Of a stretch of 64,000 nucleotides of DNA, positions 18,733 to 28,325 are shown piece by piece (the stretch's first letter is position 1; the number at the start of each line of letters is the position of its first letter). The position numbers were made by a program, and so were the translations under genes. The notes beneath the pieces are model-generated. The model was not told where the DNA came from and ran no database searches. It worked only from the letters and a program-made list of their open reading frames with translations. This stretch comes from Zygotorulaspora mrakii (taxonomy: Eukaryota > Ascomycota > Saccharomycetes > Saccharomycetales > Saccharomycetaceae). Location: contig NC_050726.1 in assembly GCF_013402915.1 (NCBI RefSeq), positions 821,377 through 885,376 on the forward strand, in the 5' to 3' direction.

Positions 18733-20508
18733 ATGAATCATTACATTTTTGTGATGGCAAGGCTCCTGAGGAATGTTTTTTTAATGAATGCAGCCATGTG
18801 CTGTTGCTCTGCGATCATGCAACAACCTTTTGAAGTGGAACCTGAGCGACTGCATAAACGCAGTCTTTCAATAGGTCAATTGAACTTCTTGCACACAACA
18901 GATGTCCATGGATGGCTGGGATCCCATTTACTACAGCCTGATTATGATGCAGATTGGGGAGATTTCGTGACATTTTTCTCGAGTTTTAGGGAATCCCGTC
19001 TAGACGATACACAGGATCTCATTTTGATTGACTCCGGTGACAAACACGATGGAAATGGGTTATCTGATGCTACACAACCTAATGGCATTGATACAACGAA
19101 GATTTTCAATGAGCAGGACTACGACTTATTGACATTGGGCAATCACGAATTGTATGTGCCAGAGAGCACCATTATGGAATACTATGCAACTGCCTTGTCA
19201 ACCAAATTCAAGGACAAGTATGTCTCTAGTAACGTTGAGTTTATAAAGGAAGATGGCGAGCTGGTCCCTTTTGGTAACAAATATATTTACTTTGAAACAC
19301 CAAATGCAAAGCTAAGAATTCTGACACTTGCATTTATCTTTGACTTTAGAAGATTTAATGATAGGGCCAAAGTCTTACCGTTTGAAGAAGAATTGAAGAG
19401 GACTTGGTTCAGAGAGATGCTTGAGTTATATCCCGAGAGCACAGTAGACGTGCTTCTTGTGATTGGACATATGCCGGTGACAGATGCCGAAAATAATGAA
19501 ATGGCTCGTCTTCACGCCATCCTAAGAAAGTTATATCCGAATATTATAATTCAATTTTTTGGAGGGCACTCACATGTTAGAGACTTTGTTATGTTTGATG
19601 GGAAATCCAGCGGTCTTCAAAGCGGAAGGTTCGCCGAAACTTTAGGTTTTTTATCTATTGATAATGTAACAATCGAATCACCAAAGTTTGCTAGAAGGTA
19701 TATTGATTTTAATAAAGAGTCGTTTAAGTATCACAGTGAAGGACACGGGAAAAACGCTATAGATTTTAGCAAGGGTAAACAAATCTCTAAGGATCTTAAA
19801 TATTTAAGGGAAGAGCTTCAACTTGATAATGAGATGGGGTATGTTCCCAAGACTTACTACATGTCAGCAAGACCTTTAAAATCTGATGAGAATATCTATC
19901 ATTTGATAACAAAAGAGGTGCTTCCCAGATTGAGTTCAGACATGACCAACAGCTCCATTGGAAGATACATTATGATCAACACAGGTGCGGTGAGGTACGA
20001 CTTACACAAGGGCCCGTTTACTACAGATACCGAGTATATTGTCTTACCGTTTCCCAACGAATGGCTTTACATGGAGTTACCCTTAAAAGTAGCATCTAAG
20101 ATCGAACAGTATTTAAATAAAGGCCCAATGATAGCATCTCTAGCACCTCCGCAAGGTATTGGTTTATATTCTGTTGACACCTCCAAAAGTTGCCCTTTTA
20201 TTCGTCAGCCGTATTTTACTGAAGGCTATACAACTTCAGATGATTGTGGTTGCAAAGGTGATGATACCATACATAATTCTCAGGCTGAATACCAAATGCT
20301 AAATGTTGTTCAAAGCGAGCAGTTGGTATCATTGGATGAAAACGAGATGGTGCACTTTATTTTCTACAGCTTTTTACAACCTCACATATTGGAGGCAGTA
20401 AATGCAATTGATTTTAGCCGCTCTTATGATGCTTCCGATTGTACAATGTATGGTGGAAATTCTACAAAGCACTTATTGAGAGATTATGTCAAAGACATTA
20501 CCAAATGA
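18733..20508 (+). CDS. YHR202W: Metallophosphoesterase / 5'-nucleotidase-like protein, YHR202W homologue
   Basis: A 591-residue protein (S. cerevisiae YHR202W ~602 aa). A hydrophobic N-terminus (about residues 8-30) suggests a signal sequence; the yeast protein localises to the vacuole. Calcineurin-like phosphoesterase motifs are complete: LHTTDVHGW near 53-61, DSGDKHDGNG near 98-107, LGNHELY near 135-141, VIGHMPV near 244-250 and GGHSHVRD near 277-284, which together form the two-metal site. The C-terminal half resembles the 5'-nucleotidase substrate domain and has a Cys cluster (TSDDCGCKGDD). The natural substrate is not evident. It is convergent with RPS4. Confidence 0.9.
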   Translation: MNHYIFVMARLLRNVFLMNAAMCCCSAIMQQPFEVEPERLHKRSLSIGQLNFLHTTDVHGWLGSHLLQPDYDADWGDFVTFFSSFRESRLDDTQDLILIDSGDKHDGNGLSDATQPNGIDTTKIFNEQDYDLLTLGNHELYVPESTIMEYYATALSTKFKDKYVSSNVEFIKEDGELVPFGNKYIYFETPNAKLRILTLAFIFDFRRFNDRAKVLPFEEELKRTWFREMLELYPESTVDVLLVIGHMPVTDAENNEMARLHAILRKLYPNIIIQFFGGHSHVRDFVMFDGKSSGLQSGRFAETLGFLSIDNVTIESPKFARRYIDFNKESFKYHSEGHGKNAIDFSKGKQISKDLKYLREELQLDNEMGYVPKTYYMSARPLKSDENIYHLITKEVLPRLSSDMTNSSIGRYIMINTGAVRYDLHKGPFTTDTEYIVLPFPNEWLYMELPLKVASKIEQYLNKGPMIASLAPPQGIGLYSVDTSKSCPFIRQPYFTEGYTTSDDCGCKGDDTIHNSQAEYQMLNVVQSEQLVSLDENEMVHFIFYSFLQPHILEAVNAIDFSRSYDASDCTMYGGNSTKHLLRDYVKDITK

Positions 20509-20659
20509 TAATTATTCGACGATATTCCTTTATATAGATTGATTTACTAGCGAAAACCTAAATAACAAAGATTTTGATTTGTACACATATGAAAAAAGGA
20601 AATTTTATTCTGTTTTAGAAATTATATGGAACAGGTTACACAAAGACTCTCTAGGAAAA

Positions 20660-21683
20660 TTACAAACCTTGTTGAGCTCTTCTTCTGTCACGCTCTTCAG
20701 CAATGGACAACTTAATACCCTTACCCTTTGGCAAGGAAATGTATGGCTTACCTGGTTCACCAATGACGAAAACGTTGTTCAATCTGGTAACGAAAGTGTT
20801 GTCCAAAGAGTCCTTGATGTGGACCAAATCGAAACCACCATCGTGTCTTTCCTTGTGAACAATGGTACCAATACGACCCAAGTTACGACCACCGGTAACG
20901 TAGACTAGTTTACCAGCGTCGAATTTGATGAAATCAGTGATCTTACCAGAGGCCAAATCAATCTTGACACTGTCATTGATCTTGATGTTTGGATCTGGGT
21001 ATCTTAGGGTTCTACCATCGTGGGTGACAACATATGGAATACCTTTCTTACCTAATTGAACTTTCTTGACTTTACCCAATTTGTAAGAAGCTTCTTCATC
21101 GGTGATACGGTGAACAGCAAATCTACCTTTGACATCGTAGACCAATCTGAAGTTTTCGTTTGTAGCTTCTAGAGTGATGACATCCATGAAACCGGCTGGG
21201 AAAGTAGTATCGGTTCTAACTTTACCGTCAACTTTAACATGACGTTGCATTAAGATAGCCTTGACTTCACGGCCGTTCAAAGCATACTTTAATCTGTTTC
21301 TCAAGAACACGATCAATGGCAAGGATTCACGCAATTTGTGTGGACCCTGGGATGGTCTTGGAGCATAGGTACCAGACAATTTGTCCAACAGCCAATGGTG
21401 TGGAGCTGCTAATCTCTTAAGATGCTTCTTTCTGCAAAAAATAATAGGTTATCCATAGTTAGTATAACATTCGTGACGTAAATTTTGGGGCCTGCCTAGA
21501 ACAGAATCTGACTAAATACTGCGGAACATTTGGATATCCAAACCATGCCCTCTCTGCTGCAGCTAAACACAGTCGTCATTTAGCCTTAATGGTTTCACTG
21601 GTTTCTTTCGCGCTTTTCCTGATACTTCGCCATTCTGTTCACTCCTTCCTGCTTCAATGTATAACATACGGTCCTCTAGCCAT
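20660..21683 (-). CDS. RPS4: Ribosomal protein eS4 (Rps4), two exons: 21670-21683 and 20660-21431
   Basis: Exon 2 gives [20 protein letters not shown] through [19 protein letters not shown], and exon 1 is 14 nt (ATGGCTAGAGGACC, i.e. MARGP split in the Pro codon). The joined product is 261 residues, exactly the length of S. cerevisiae Rps4, a 40S subunit protein with S4, central and KOW domains. Exon 1 is too short for ORF callers, and the open frame alone would wrongly start at an internal Met. S. cerevisiae has two copies (YJR145C, YHR203C); here there is one in the window, at the place where the two S. cerevisiae regions overlap. It is divergent from MNL1. Confidence 0.97.
21432..21669 (-). 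other. Spliceosomal intron of RPS4 (238 nt)
   Basis: On the minus strand the intron starts GTATGT at 21669-21664, ends TTTTTGCAG at 21440-21432, and contains the perfect branch site TACTAAC at 21464-21458. The branch point is about 26 nt from the 3' splice site. All three match the yeast consensus, and the position (after MARGP) is that of the S. cerevisiae RPS4 introns. Confidence 0.97.
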
Positions 21684-22324
21684 TTTTCCTTAGTGGTTGA
21701 TAACTATGGTGTTTTAAGTCGATATCTGTAAAACGGAACAACGCTTAAAGCTTAGTATCTGTTATGACTTTTCACAACAATATTTAAAAATTATTGAAGA
21801 AGTTGCAAGGTACCTCGATACCGCAGCTTGGTCCTGGGACTCCAGTCCGGCTAGCCAGCTATCACATTGTTTGCCATCTCGATACATTGCGAAGCACTGG
21901 GGCCCTCGGGGGCCCCAGCGTCTCGTCGTGTTCAGAGTTTGGCAATATGTGGCCTTAGGAGCCGGCCTGAGCTGAACCCGCGCTAGGCGGAAGGCAAGAG
22001 GACGACACCCGGTCCACGCTTGAGACCTAGTGCCTCCCAGCAGAGACGCGCTACTCGCGACTTTCTTCGTTCTGTTCAGAGTTTTCCACCTGCACGCTTG
22101 ACGGTCAAAAACTCTTAAAAAAATTAAAACCTTTTTCAAAAATGTCCGGAGTTTCTAATCTGGATGGTGTACAGGTGTGAAATTAAAAGTCAACAGTCAC
22201 AAAAGGTTTCCAATTTTCACCTTCAAGGCCTTCTGTCAATACAAGCGCGAGCGCAGGCTCAAGTGTTGCTTGATTCAAGAACACCATCGGTGATGCATGA
22301 TGTCACGTATTGGATGACTGGCAG
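21684..22324. promoter_or_regulatory. RPS4-MNL1 divergent promoter with an unusually GC-rich, structured block
   Basis: About 21,820-22,080 is clearly more GC-rich than its surroundings and contains a perfect 9-bp inverted repeat with a 4-nt loop (CTGGGGCCC at 21897-21905, GGGCCCCAG at 21910-21918). ACACCC at 22005-22010, ~320 bp from the RPS4 start, is a Rap1 half-site at a distance normal for ribosomal protein genes. CAGTCACA lies near 22,195. The block could be promoter DNA or an unrecognised structured RNA; I cannot match it to SRP, RNase P, telomerase or spliceosomal RNA. Confidence 0.45.
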
Positions 22325-24748
22325 ATGGTAATAAAGATTTGGATCCTACTCTGTCTATTTGTGGGATGTTGCGTAGGAAACAGCAGTTTCAGACTTCAAT
22401 ACAGCAGATGCTCTTTCACTAAGCAGGAGCTCAATGACTACCGGCGGGAGGTCCAGGATCTGATATATTTTGCTCATGATAGCTATCTCAAGTACGGCTA
22501 CCCGCACGATGAATTGAGGCCCATATCGTGTTTGCCAAAGACGAGGAATTTCGCGGATCCCAATGACGTGATCACGAATGATGTGTTGGGGAACTTTTCG
22601 GCAACGTTGATCGACTCTCTTACAACGATAGCTGTCTTGAATGACAAACGGAGGTTCAAGGAAACAATTGAGCTGATAGCGCACACATTTCCGCAGAAAT
22701 TTGACCTTGACTCAACAATCCAAGTGTTCGAGACAACGATAAGGATCATAGGAGGCTTACTTTCATCCCACCTCTACGCGACCGATCCAACCAAGGCAGT
22801 TTACCTGGGGAGTGCCTATAACGGGGTGCTTTTGGACCTAGCGAAGGATATGGCGGATCGATTACTGCCCGCATATTTGACATCAACAGGTCTGCCACTC
22901 CCGAGAGTGAACTTAAGACATGGATTGAAAACGATTGATAGTGACTTGCTGATGGAAAACAACGTTGCTGCAATGGCGAGTCCCATGTTTGAGTTTACAG
23001 TACTTTCGTATTTGACGTTTGATGAAAAGTATGCGGCCGTAACACGTTACGCAATGGACAAGATATGGTCTTTGCGATCGAACATCGATCTACTCCCGAT
23101 GTCTTTCAGTCCGCATACCGGCCAATGTTATTCACCTGTCACTGGAGTAGGAGCATCTATTGATTCATTTTATGAGTATGCCTTAAAGGGCGCGTTACTC
23201 TTTGATGATAATTCCCTTTATGAGATGTGGGACGTCTCCTATCGAGCACTAACAACGTATTGTAAGAGCGACTGGTTTTTCACGAATGCGCAGTATATTA
23301 CTGGGCAAACAGTTGTGTCGTGGATCGATTCACTAAGTGCTTTTTTCCCTGGGTTGCAAGTTCTAGCTGGTCATGTGGAGGATGCCATTTATAAAAATAT
23401 CATGTCGTTAAAGCTGTGGAACACTTTTGGTGGTGTTCCAGAAAGATGGTTGTTTCGAGGGAACCTTTCTTTATTAGATGAGTCCCTAAAAAAGAACGTT
23501 CGAAACACTCGGGAAGAAGTAGCTATCCCACAAGATTTACACAGAGCGTTGGTTCCGTTAGAATGGTATCCCCTAAGACCGGAATTCATAGAATCGACCT
23601 ATTACTTATATCGGGCTACAAAGGATCCTTTCTATCTAAACATTGGAATCAATATACTGGGAAGCTTGAAAACGAAATTCAATTTCAAATGTGGGTTTGG
23701 TGGAATGCAAGATGTAATCCTAGGATCGCCACAGGATCGGATGGAAACATTCGTATTGAGCGAAACTTTGAAATATCTGTTTCTTTTATTCGATGAGAAC
23801 AACGAATTGCATCATAGTAGAGATAACGTGATTTTCAGCACAGAGGGGCATCCAATGTGGCTAAAAACAGAGGCTATTCGACAATATTCAAGCAAAAGAT
23901 TCTTCAATGATACTGTTTATTTGAAACATTTACAAAAATGCCGAAGGAAGGACAAGATTGCAATGAGAAGGAACAATAGAATCGACAATATGAAAAATGC
24001 CTTAGCAGGGCTCGCAAAATCTTTCTTTGTAGATGAGAAAGAGGATCTTTCGGGTGAAAAAAAAAACAAGGATGAACATAGAAGAGCAAATTTGAGTCTC
24101 CTAGATAGTTATACTTGTACTGCGAGCTACAACCAGAAACACGCCACCAATTGGCCATATTCTCCAATTCTCAGTAGTTTCAATAAACTGTTCGAAATCG
24201 AAGCAAGTTTTGCAGAAACTCTGCGAAGACCTGCACATATGATAGGAAATACTGCGATGGAGATTGAACAGAATTTTTACGAGCTGTGGGCAGATCCCTT
24301 CCAGAGTATTTGCCTCTTACCGACAACTACGGAATCCGTCCATCTTTTGATAGAACATCCTAAAGACGCCAAATTGACAGTATTGAAAAATGGCGATATT
24401 TTTTGCACTACCTTGAAGGGATCACTGAAATTGGCGTTAGAGAAAGTCAAGACAGGTCAAATAGATAATTATGGCAACTACATCACTACGGAGCTCTTCG
24501 AGAACATTGACTGTGATGATATCTTCAACCCGTACCATCCCAATAGACTATATTCTCCCATATTCCTCTACAGGGTTGTCGCCGTCAATGGAATAAATCT
24601 TCAACAGGACGCCAACATGATCTTGGCTAGGGATTTAATTGTCAGCGATCCTGGGCAGATCAAAACTTTTACGCAAATATTTGGATGCAATGCAAATAAC
24701 CAGCTTTTGCTCGAGAACATACCAATAATTAACTTTCTTCTAATATAA
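22325..24748 (+). CDS. MNL1: Mnl1/Htm1, ER alpha-1,2-mannosidase (EDEM) of glycoprotein degradation
   Basis: An 807-residue GH47 protein (S. cerevisiae Mnl1/Htm1, YHR204W, 796 aa). With Pdi1 it trims misfolded glycoproteins in the ER lumen to the Man7 signal read by Yos9, sending them to ERAD. A signal peptide covers about the first 19 residues (MVIKIWILLCLFVGCCVG). The catalytic (alpha/alpha)7 domain spans about 25-490 (DLIYFAHDSYLKYGYPHDEL; DVITNDVLGNFSATLIDSL; GVGASIDSFYEYALKG), and a long C-terminal region ends at 807. The longest frame starts at TTG 22310, so I used the ATG at 22325. A 12-codon ATG frame (22293-22331) overlaps this start and could reduce translation. Confidence 0.92.
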   Translation: MVIKIWILLCLFVGCCVGNSSFRLQYSRCSFTKQELNDYRREVQDLIYFAHDSYLKYGYPHDELRPISCLPKTRNFADPNDVITNDVLGNFSATLIDSLTTIAVLNDKRRFKETIELIAHTFPQKFDLDSTIQVFETTIRIIGGLLSSHLYATDPTKAVYLGSAYNGVLLDLAKDMADRLLPAYLTSTGLPLPRVNLRHGLKTIDSDLLMENNVAAMASPMFEFTVLSYLTFDEKYAAVTRYAMDKIWSLRSNIDLLPMSFSPHTGQCYSPVTGVGASIDSFYEYALKGALLFDDNSLYEMWDVSYRALTTYCKSDWFFTNAQYITGQTVVSWIDSLSAFFPGLQVLAGHVEDAIYKNIMSLKLWNTFGGVPERWLFRGNLSLLDESLKKNVRNTREEVAIPQDLHRALVPLEWYPLRPEFIESTYYLYRATKDPFYLNIGINILGSLKTKFNFKCGFGGMQDVILGSPQDRMETFVLSETLKYLFLLFDENNELHHSRDNVIFSTEGHPMWLKTEAIRQYSSKRFFNDTVYLKHLQKCRRKDKIAMRRNNRIDNMKNALAGLAKSFFVDEKEDLSGEKKNKDEHRRANLSLLDSYTCTASYNQKHATNWPYSPILSSFNKLFEIEASFAETLRRPAHMIGNTAMEIEQNFYELWADPFQSICLLPTTTESVHLLIEHPKDAKLTVLKNGDIFCTTLKGSLKLALEKVKTGQIDNYGNYITTELFENIDCDDIFNPYHPNRLYSPIFLYRVVAVNGINLQQDANMILARDLIVSDPGQIKTFTQIFGCNANNQLLLENIPIINFLLI

Positions 24749-25345
24749 ATAACTCCTGAGCTCAGCGAACGAACGTTGCCAAGTAAACTAGAGCGCGGTA
24801 ATTATCGACGCTTGCAGTATGTAAATAGTGCTGTACTTCTGCAGCAATGGCTATAGAACACCAGCAATCGCGCTGGGCTGCATTGCACGTACCTTCACAT
24901 CAAAAGCTTTCTGATAAGCAATCCCAACGGCTTTAACTTACATACTACCAGCGCGTACTATGACTCTCATCACGTGGGTTATGGTTGTATTTTTGGCATT
25001 CTCGCCTTACAAATGAAGGACAACTTTGAGAATAAGAAACAAAGAAGAACCGAAATCAGGTAATCTTTGATCCTTTACTATACTCACCATCTGGAAGGAT
25101 TTGCCAAGAGTTCTTGAGTATAGTTTACTGAATACACAGAGTTCTGCAGAGTGTCACAGCTTTGGACGTCTTCTGAACTTATCGTGCTCAGAAACAGTAA
25201 CTTGGTGGCGGGTTTCCATTATCGATAGATTGCCGCGTATTAATTACTATCTCCCGCAATCCGAGACAAGTGTCGAATCAGTTTATATTTCATTGCAAAG
25301 AGTAGATATACCGAAAGTTGTTAGCTGAGTACCCTCGAGCTGGAA
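24749..25345 (+). promoter_or_regulatory. SCH9 promoter/leader with two overlapping short upstream ORFs and an E-box
   Basis: Two small ATG frames lie in the probable leader: uORF1 24960-25016 (18 codons) and uORF2 25013-25063 (16 codons), joined by an ATGA overlap in which the stop of the first overlaps the start of the second. CACGTG at 24971-24976 lies inside uORF1. S. cerevisiae SCH9 mRNA is known for a long leader with a small upstream ORF, so this may be a conserved control. No other gene is seen here. Confidence 0.5.
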
Positions 25346-27640
25346 ATGATGAACTTTTTTGGATCAAAGCTTTCCTCCAACACTAACGCCAACGCCGGCG
25401 CTGGTGCAGCAGGTAATGAGGAGAAGAAAAGTTGGACTGGTATCGATAGTAACAGCAATAGCGGACACAAGAGTCCACAGGTTGGTGGAACCAGCTTCAT
25501 CCCTAGTTTCGCTATGCAGGCCGCTACTCCTACCACAGCTGTGAGCCAAAATTCCTATGCAATGGGCACAACAGGAATAATGTCTGAGAACGTTTTGAGC
25601 CAAATGAAGGCTATGAACGAACATTCCCCATCTGTATCACAATCTAACAGCAGCACAAATGCAGCACAAACCCCTTTAACATCTGCTGGAATTCAACAGT
25701 GTATGCCCGATCTTGGGGTATCTAAGAAAACATCGGTAGACAAACACGGAGAGATAACTACGCGACCACAAGATAAAGAGAGATCTGTTTCACCGAGTAA
25801 CAGCAATAATACTTTTAGTAGTGGAGCTGAGTCTACCGGCCTGGAAACAGGAATTCCTAGGGGTAATTTAGTCGTCACTATAGTGGAAGCAAGAAACTTG
25901 CTAACACGCTCCATGAATTCTCAACCGTACGTGGTATGCACATTTGAAAGCTCAGAGTTCATTTCTAATGGGCCGGAATCTGTGGAAAACAAGTTGCTTG
26001 CAAACAATGCGAGCGGTTGGAATCAATCATCAGATGGGAAAAAGAAGCACAGGCCTCTTTATACCCTGAGGTCATCTTCCCAGTTAAACAAACTCAAAGA
26101 ATCTGCAAATGAGCAAAGTCAAGGTGCTAGCTCGTCTAACCCTGTTTGGCACCATGAGACAACTTTTGATGTTTTGGGAGCTCGCTCAGAATTAGATATA
26201 TCTGTGTATGACGCTGCCCATGACGATATGTTCTTGGGACGAGTGAGACTACGCCCTAACTTACATAGCACGTCGCGTGCCACTGAGAACCAATGGCATT
26301 CACTGCAAAGCCGTGCGTTTGACGAAAACGTCACGGGGGATATGCTCATCAAGTGGGAATACAGTTCAACAAAAAAGAGACAATATGGGCCTCATGATTT
26401 TGAAGTCTTGAGGTTATTAGGGAAGGGTACATTTGGACAAGTATATCAGGTAAAGAAAAAGGATTCTAAGAGAATTTACGCAATGAAAGTCTTATCGAAA
26501 AAGGTGATTGTGAAGAAAAATGAAATTGCACATACAATCGGTGAAAGAAACATTTTGGTACGTACAGCATCGAAATCTTGTCCTTTTATAGTAGGCTTGA
26601 AGTTTTCTTTTCAAACTCCAGCCGATCTTTACCTCGTTACAGACTTCATGAGTGGAGGCGAACTGTTTTGGCATCTCCAAAAAGAAGGGAGATTTAGCGA
26701 AGATAGAGCCAAGTTTTATATCGCCGAACTAGTTTTGGCTTTGGAGTATTTGCATGACAACGATATTGTTTATAGAGATTTGAAACCGGAGAATATTTTA
26801 TTGGATGCAAACGGTAATATTGCTCTTTGTGATTTTGGTCTATCCAAGGCGGACTTGAAAGATCGTACAAACACATTTTGTGGAACAACAGAGTATTTGG
26901 CGCCAGAACTTCTTTTAGATGAGAGTGGATACACTAAAATGGTTGATTTTTGGTCCCTTGGAGTGTTAATTTTTGAAATGTGCTGTGGCTGGTCACCGTT
27001 TTTTGCCGAAGACAACCAAAAAATGTATCAAAAAATTGCATTTGGTAAAGTTAAATTTCCTCGTGATGTTCTGTCACCAGAGGGTCGGTCGTTTGTCAAG
27101 GGATTATTAAATAGAAATCCTAAGCATAGATTGGGTGCCATAGATGATGGAAGAGAACTAAGAGCGCATCCTTTTTTTGCAGATATAGATTGGAAAGCGC
27201 TAAGGCAAAAGAAGATACCACCTCCATTCAAACCACATTTAAATTCAGAGACGGATACATCTAATTTTGATCCAGAATTCACTCAAACGTCTACTTCATA
27301 CATGAACAAAAATCAACCAATTGCAGCAACGCCGTTATCCCCAGGCATGCAGGCTAAATTTGCTGGATTTACTTTTGTAGATGAGTCTACGATAGAAGAA
27401 CACTACAATGTCGCCTACAACAATCGTAAATTTTTACAGAATTCATATTTTATGGAGCCAGGATCTTTTATTCCAGGTAATCCAAATTTACCTCCTGATG
27501 AAGATGTAATCGATGATAATGGTGATGAAGATCCAAACGAATATCATGAAAACAAAGGCCTTCATGAATCAAATGATGTCGATTACGATGGTGACCAACA
27601 TATGGATGACGAATTTGTCAGTGGCAGGTTCGAAATCTGA
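25346..27640 (+). CDS. SCH9: Sch9, AGC protein kinase (TORC1 effector, S6K/Akt-like)
   Basis: A 764-residue kinase (S. cerevisiae Sch9, YHR205W, 824 aa). TORC1 phosphorylates its tail; it promotes ribosome production and growth and limits stress response and lifespan. It opens MMNFFGSKLS like the yeast protein, then has a low-complexity Ser/Asn region. A C2-like domain lies at about 170-335 and the kinase domain at about 350-620 with GKGTFGQVYQV, AMKVLSKK, YRDLKPENILL and DFGLSKADL. The activation-loop Thr is Thr510 (TNTFCGTTEYLAPE). The AGC tail has the turn motif ATPLSPG and the hydrophobic motif FAGFTFVDES with Thr676. The C-terminus is very acidic. Confidence 0.97.
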   Translation: MMNFFGSKLSSNTNANAGAGAAGNEEKKSWTGIDSNSNSGHKSPQVGGTSFIPSFAMQAATPTTAVSQNSYAMGTTGIMSENVLSQMKAMNEHSPSVSQSNSSTNAAQTPLTSAGIQQCMPDLGVSKKTSVDKHGEITTRPQDKERSVSPSNSNNTFSSGAESTGLETGIPRGNLVVTIVEARNLLTRSMNSQPYVVCTFESSEFISNGPESVENKLLANNASGWNQSSDGKKKHRPLYTLRSSSQLNKLKESANEQSQGASSSNPVWHHETTFDVLGARSELDISVYDAAHDDMFLGRVRLRPNLHSTSRATENQWHSLQSRAFDENVTGDMLIKWEYSSTKKRQYGPHDFEVLRLLGKGTFGQVYQVKKKDSKRIYAMKVLSKKVIVKKNEIAHTIGERNILVRTASKSCPFIVGLKFSFQTPADLYLVTDFMSGGELFWHLQKEGRFSEDRAKFYIAELVLALEYLHDNDIVYRDLKPENILLDANGNIALCDFGLSKADLKDRTNTFCGTTEYLAPELLLDESGYTKMVDFWSLGVLIFEMCCGWSPFFAEDNQKMYQKIAFGKVKFPRDVLSPEGRSFVKGLLNRNPKHRLGAIDDGRELRAHPFFADIDWKALRQKKIPPPFKPHLNSETDTSNFDPEFTQTSTSYMNKNQPIAATPLSPGMQAKFAGFTFVDESTIEEHYNVAYNNRKFLQNSYFMEPGSFIPGNPNLPPDEDVIDDNGDEDPNEYHENKGLHESNDVDYDGDQHMDDEFVSGRFEI

Positions 27641-28325
27641 TTGCTATTATTCCTTTTATCATCTCTATTTTTTACCGCTTGTTTCTAAGTTTATTTCTCG
27701 ATTTTTTGGGATGCTAGTTATTTTTATCATCAAACATAAGAATGTATAATCAAGCCCAGTGAGAATGCATAAATATCCAATAGACATTTGATCGTAATAC
27801 ATCTAGTTAGCTTTTTAGAATCACAGCGAAAAAAAATATGGAAGTCCGTGTAATATTTAAGAACTAAATAACAATTTTTAAAGCATAATTGTCTTTTCTA
27901 TACGATGGACGATGAAATAACGAAAGACTTCAGCAAGCTTGTACTATCTGATTTCTCTCATTATCTTTGCATCATACAAGGGAAGATTAGCCCTGCCTTT
28001 TTTGTTCTCAATGATACCTCTATCAAGCCATTCCTGTGTTGCAGCTTACAACTGGAATGTATTATTTGGGCGCTACGCGAGTTTGCCAGAGAGTAAACGG
28101 AATTCGTGATTTTGCAAAAACAAGGCTTATTGTACTCATCACACAAACAACTGAGCGTGTCAAAAAGTGAACCATCTGACCACAGACAGCAGCGTATTAC
28201 AGAAACTCCATTCCCCAACTCATATCTGTATCTGATAGGCTCGGATTGCTCTACTTCCACTTCATATAAGCCAGAAGCCGTGCTCTACATAAGGGCAAAT
28301 TTTGTCAAGAAGTCTGACCCACAAT
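27641..28325. other. Intergenic region SCH9-SKN7
   Basis: 685 bp. An ATG frame of 63 codons (27905-28096) begins MDDEITKDFSKLVL and has no recognisable family; its frame overlaps an equally open antisense frame, so I do not call a gene. AT-rich DNA at 27,650-27,900 probably holds the SCH9 3' end; the rest is the SKN7 promoter and leader. Confidence 0.4.

Noticed and set aside
21762..22139. 125-codon minus-strand frame in the RPS4 upstream region
   Set aside because: It lies in the GC-rich divergent promoter, does not resemble any protein, and would cover the RPS4 promoter.
27905..28096. 63-codon ATG frame between SCH9 and SKN7
   Set aside because: Overlaps an equally long antisense frame and shows no family features. 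It could be an upstream ORF or noise; not enough to call a gene.
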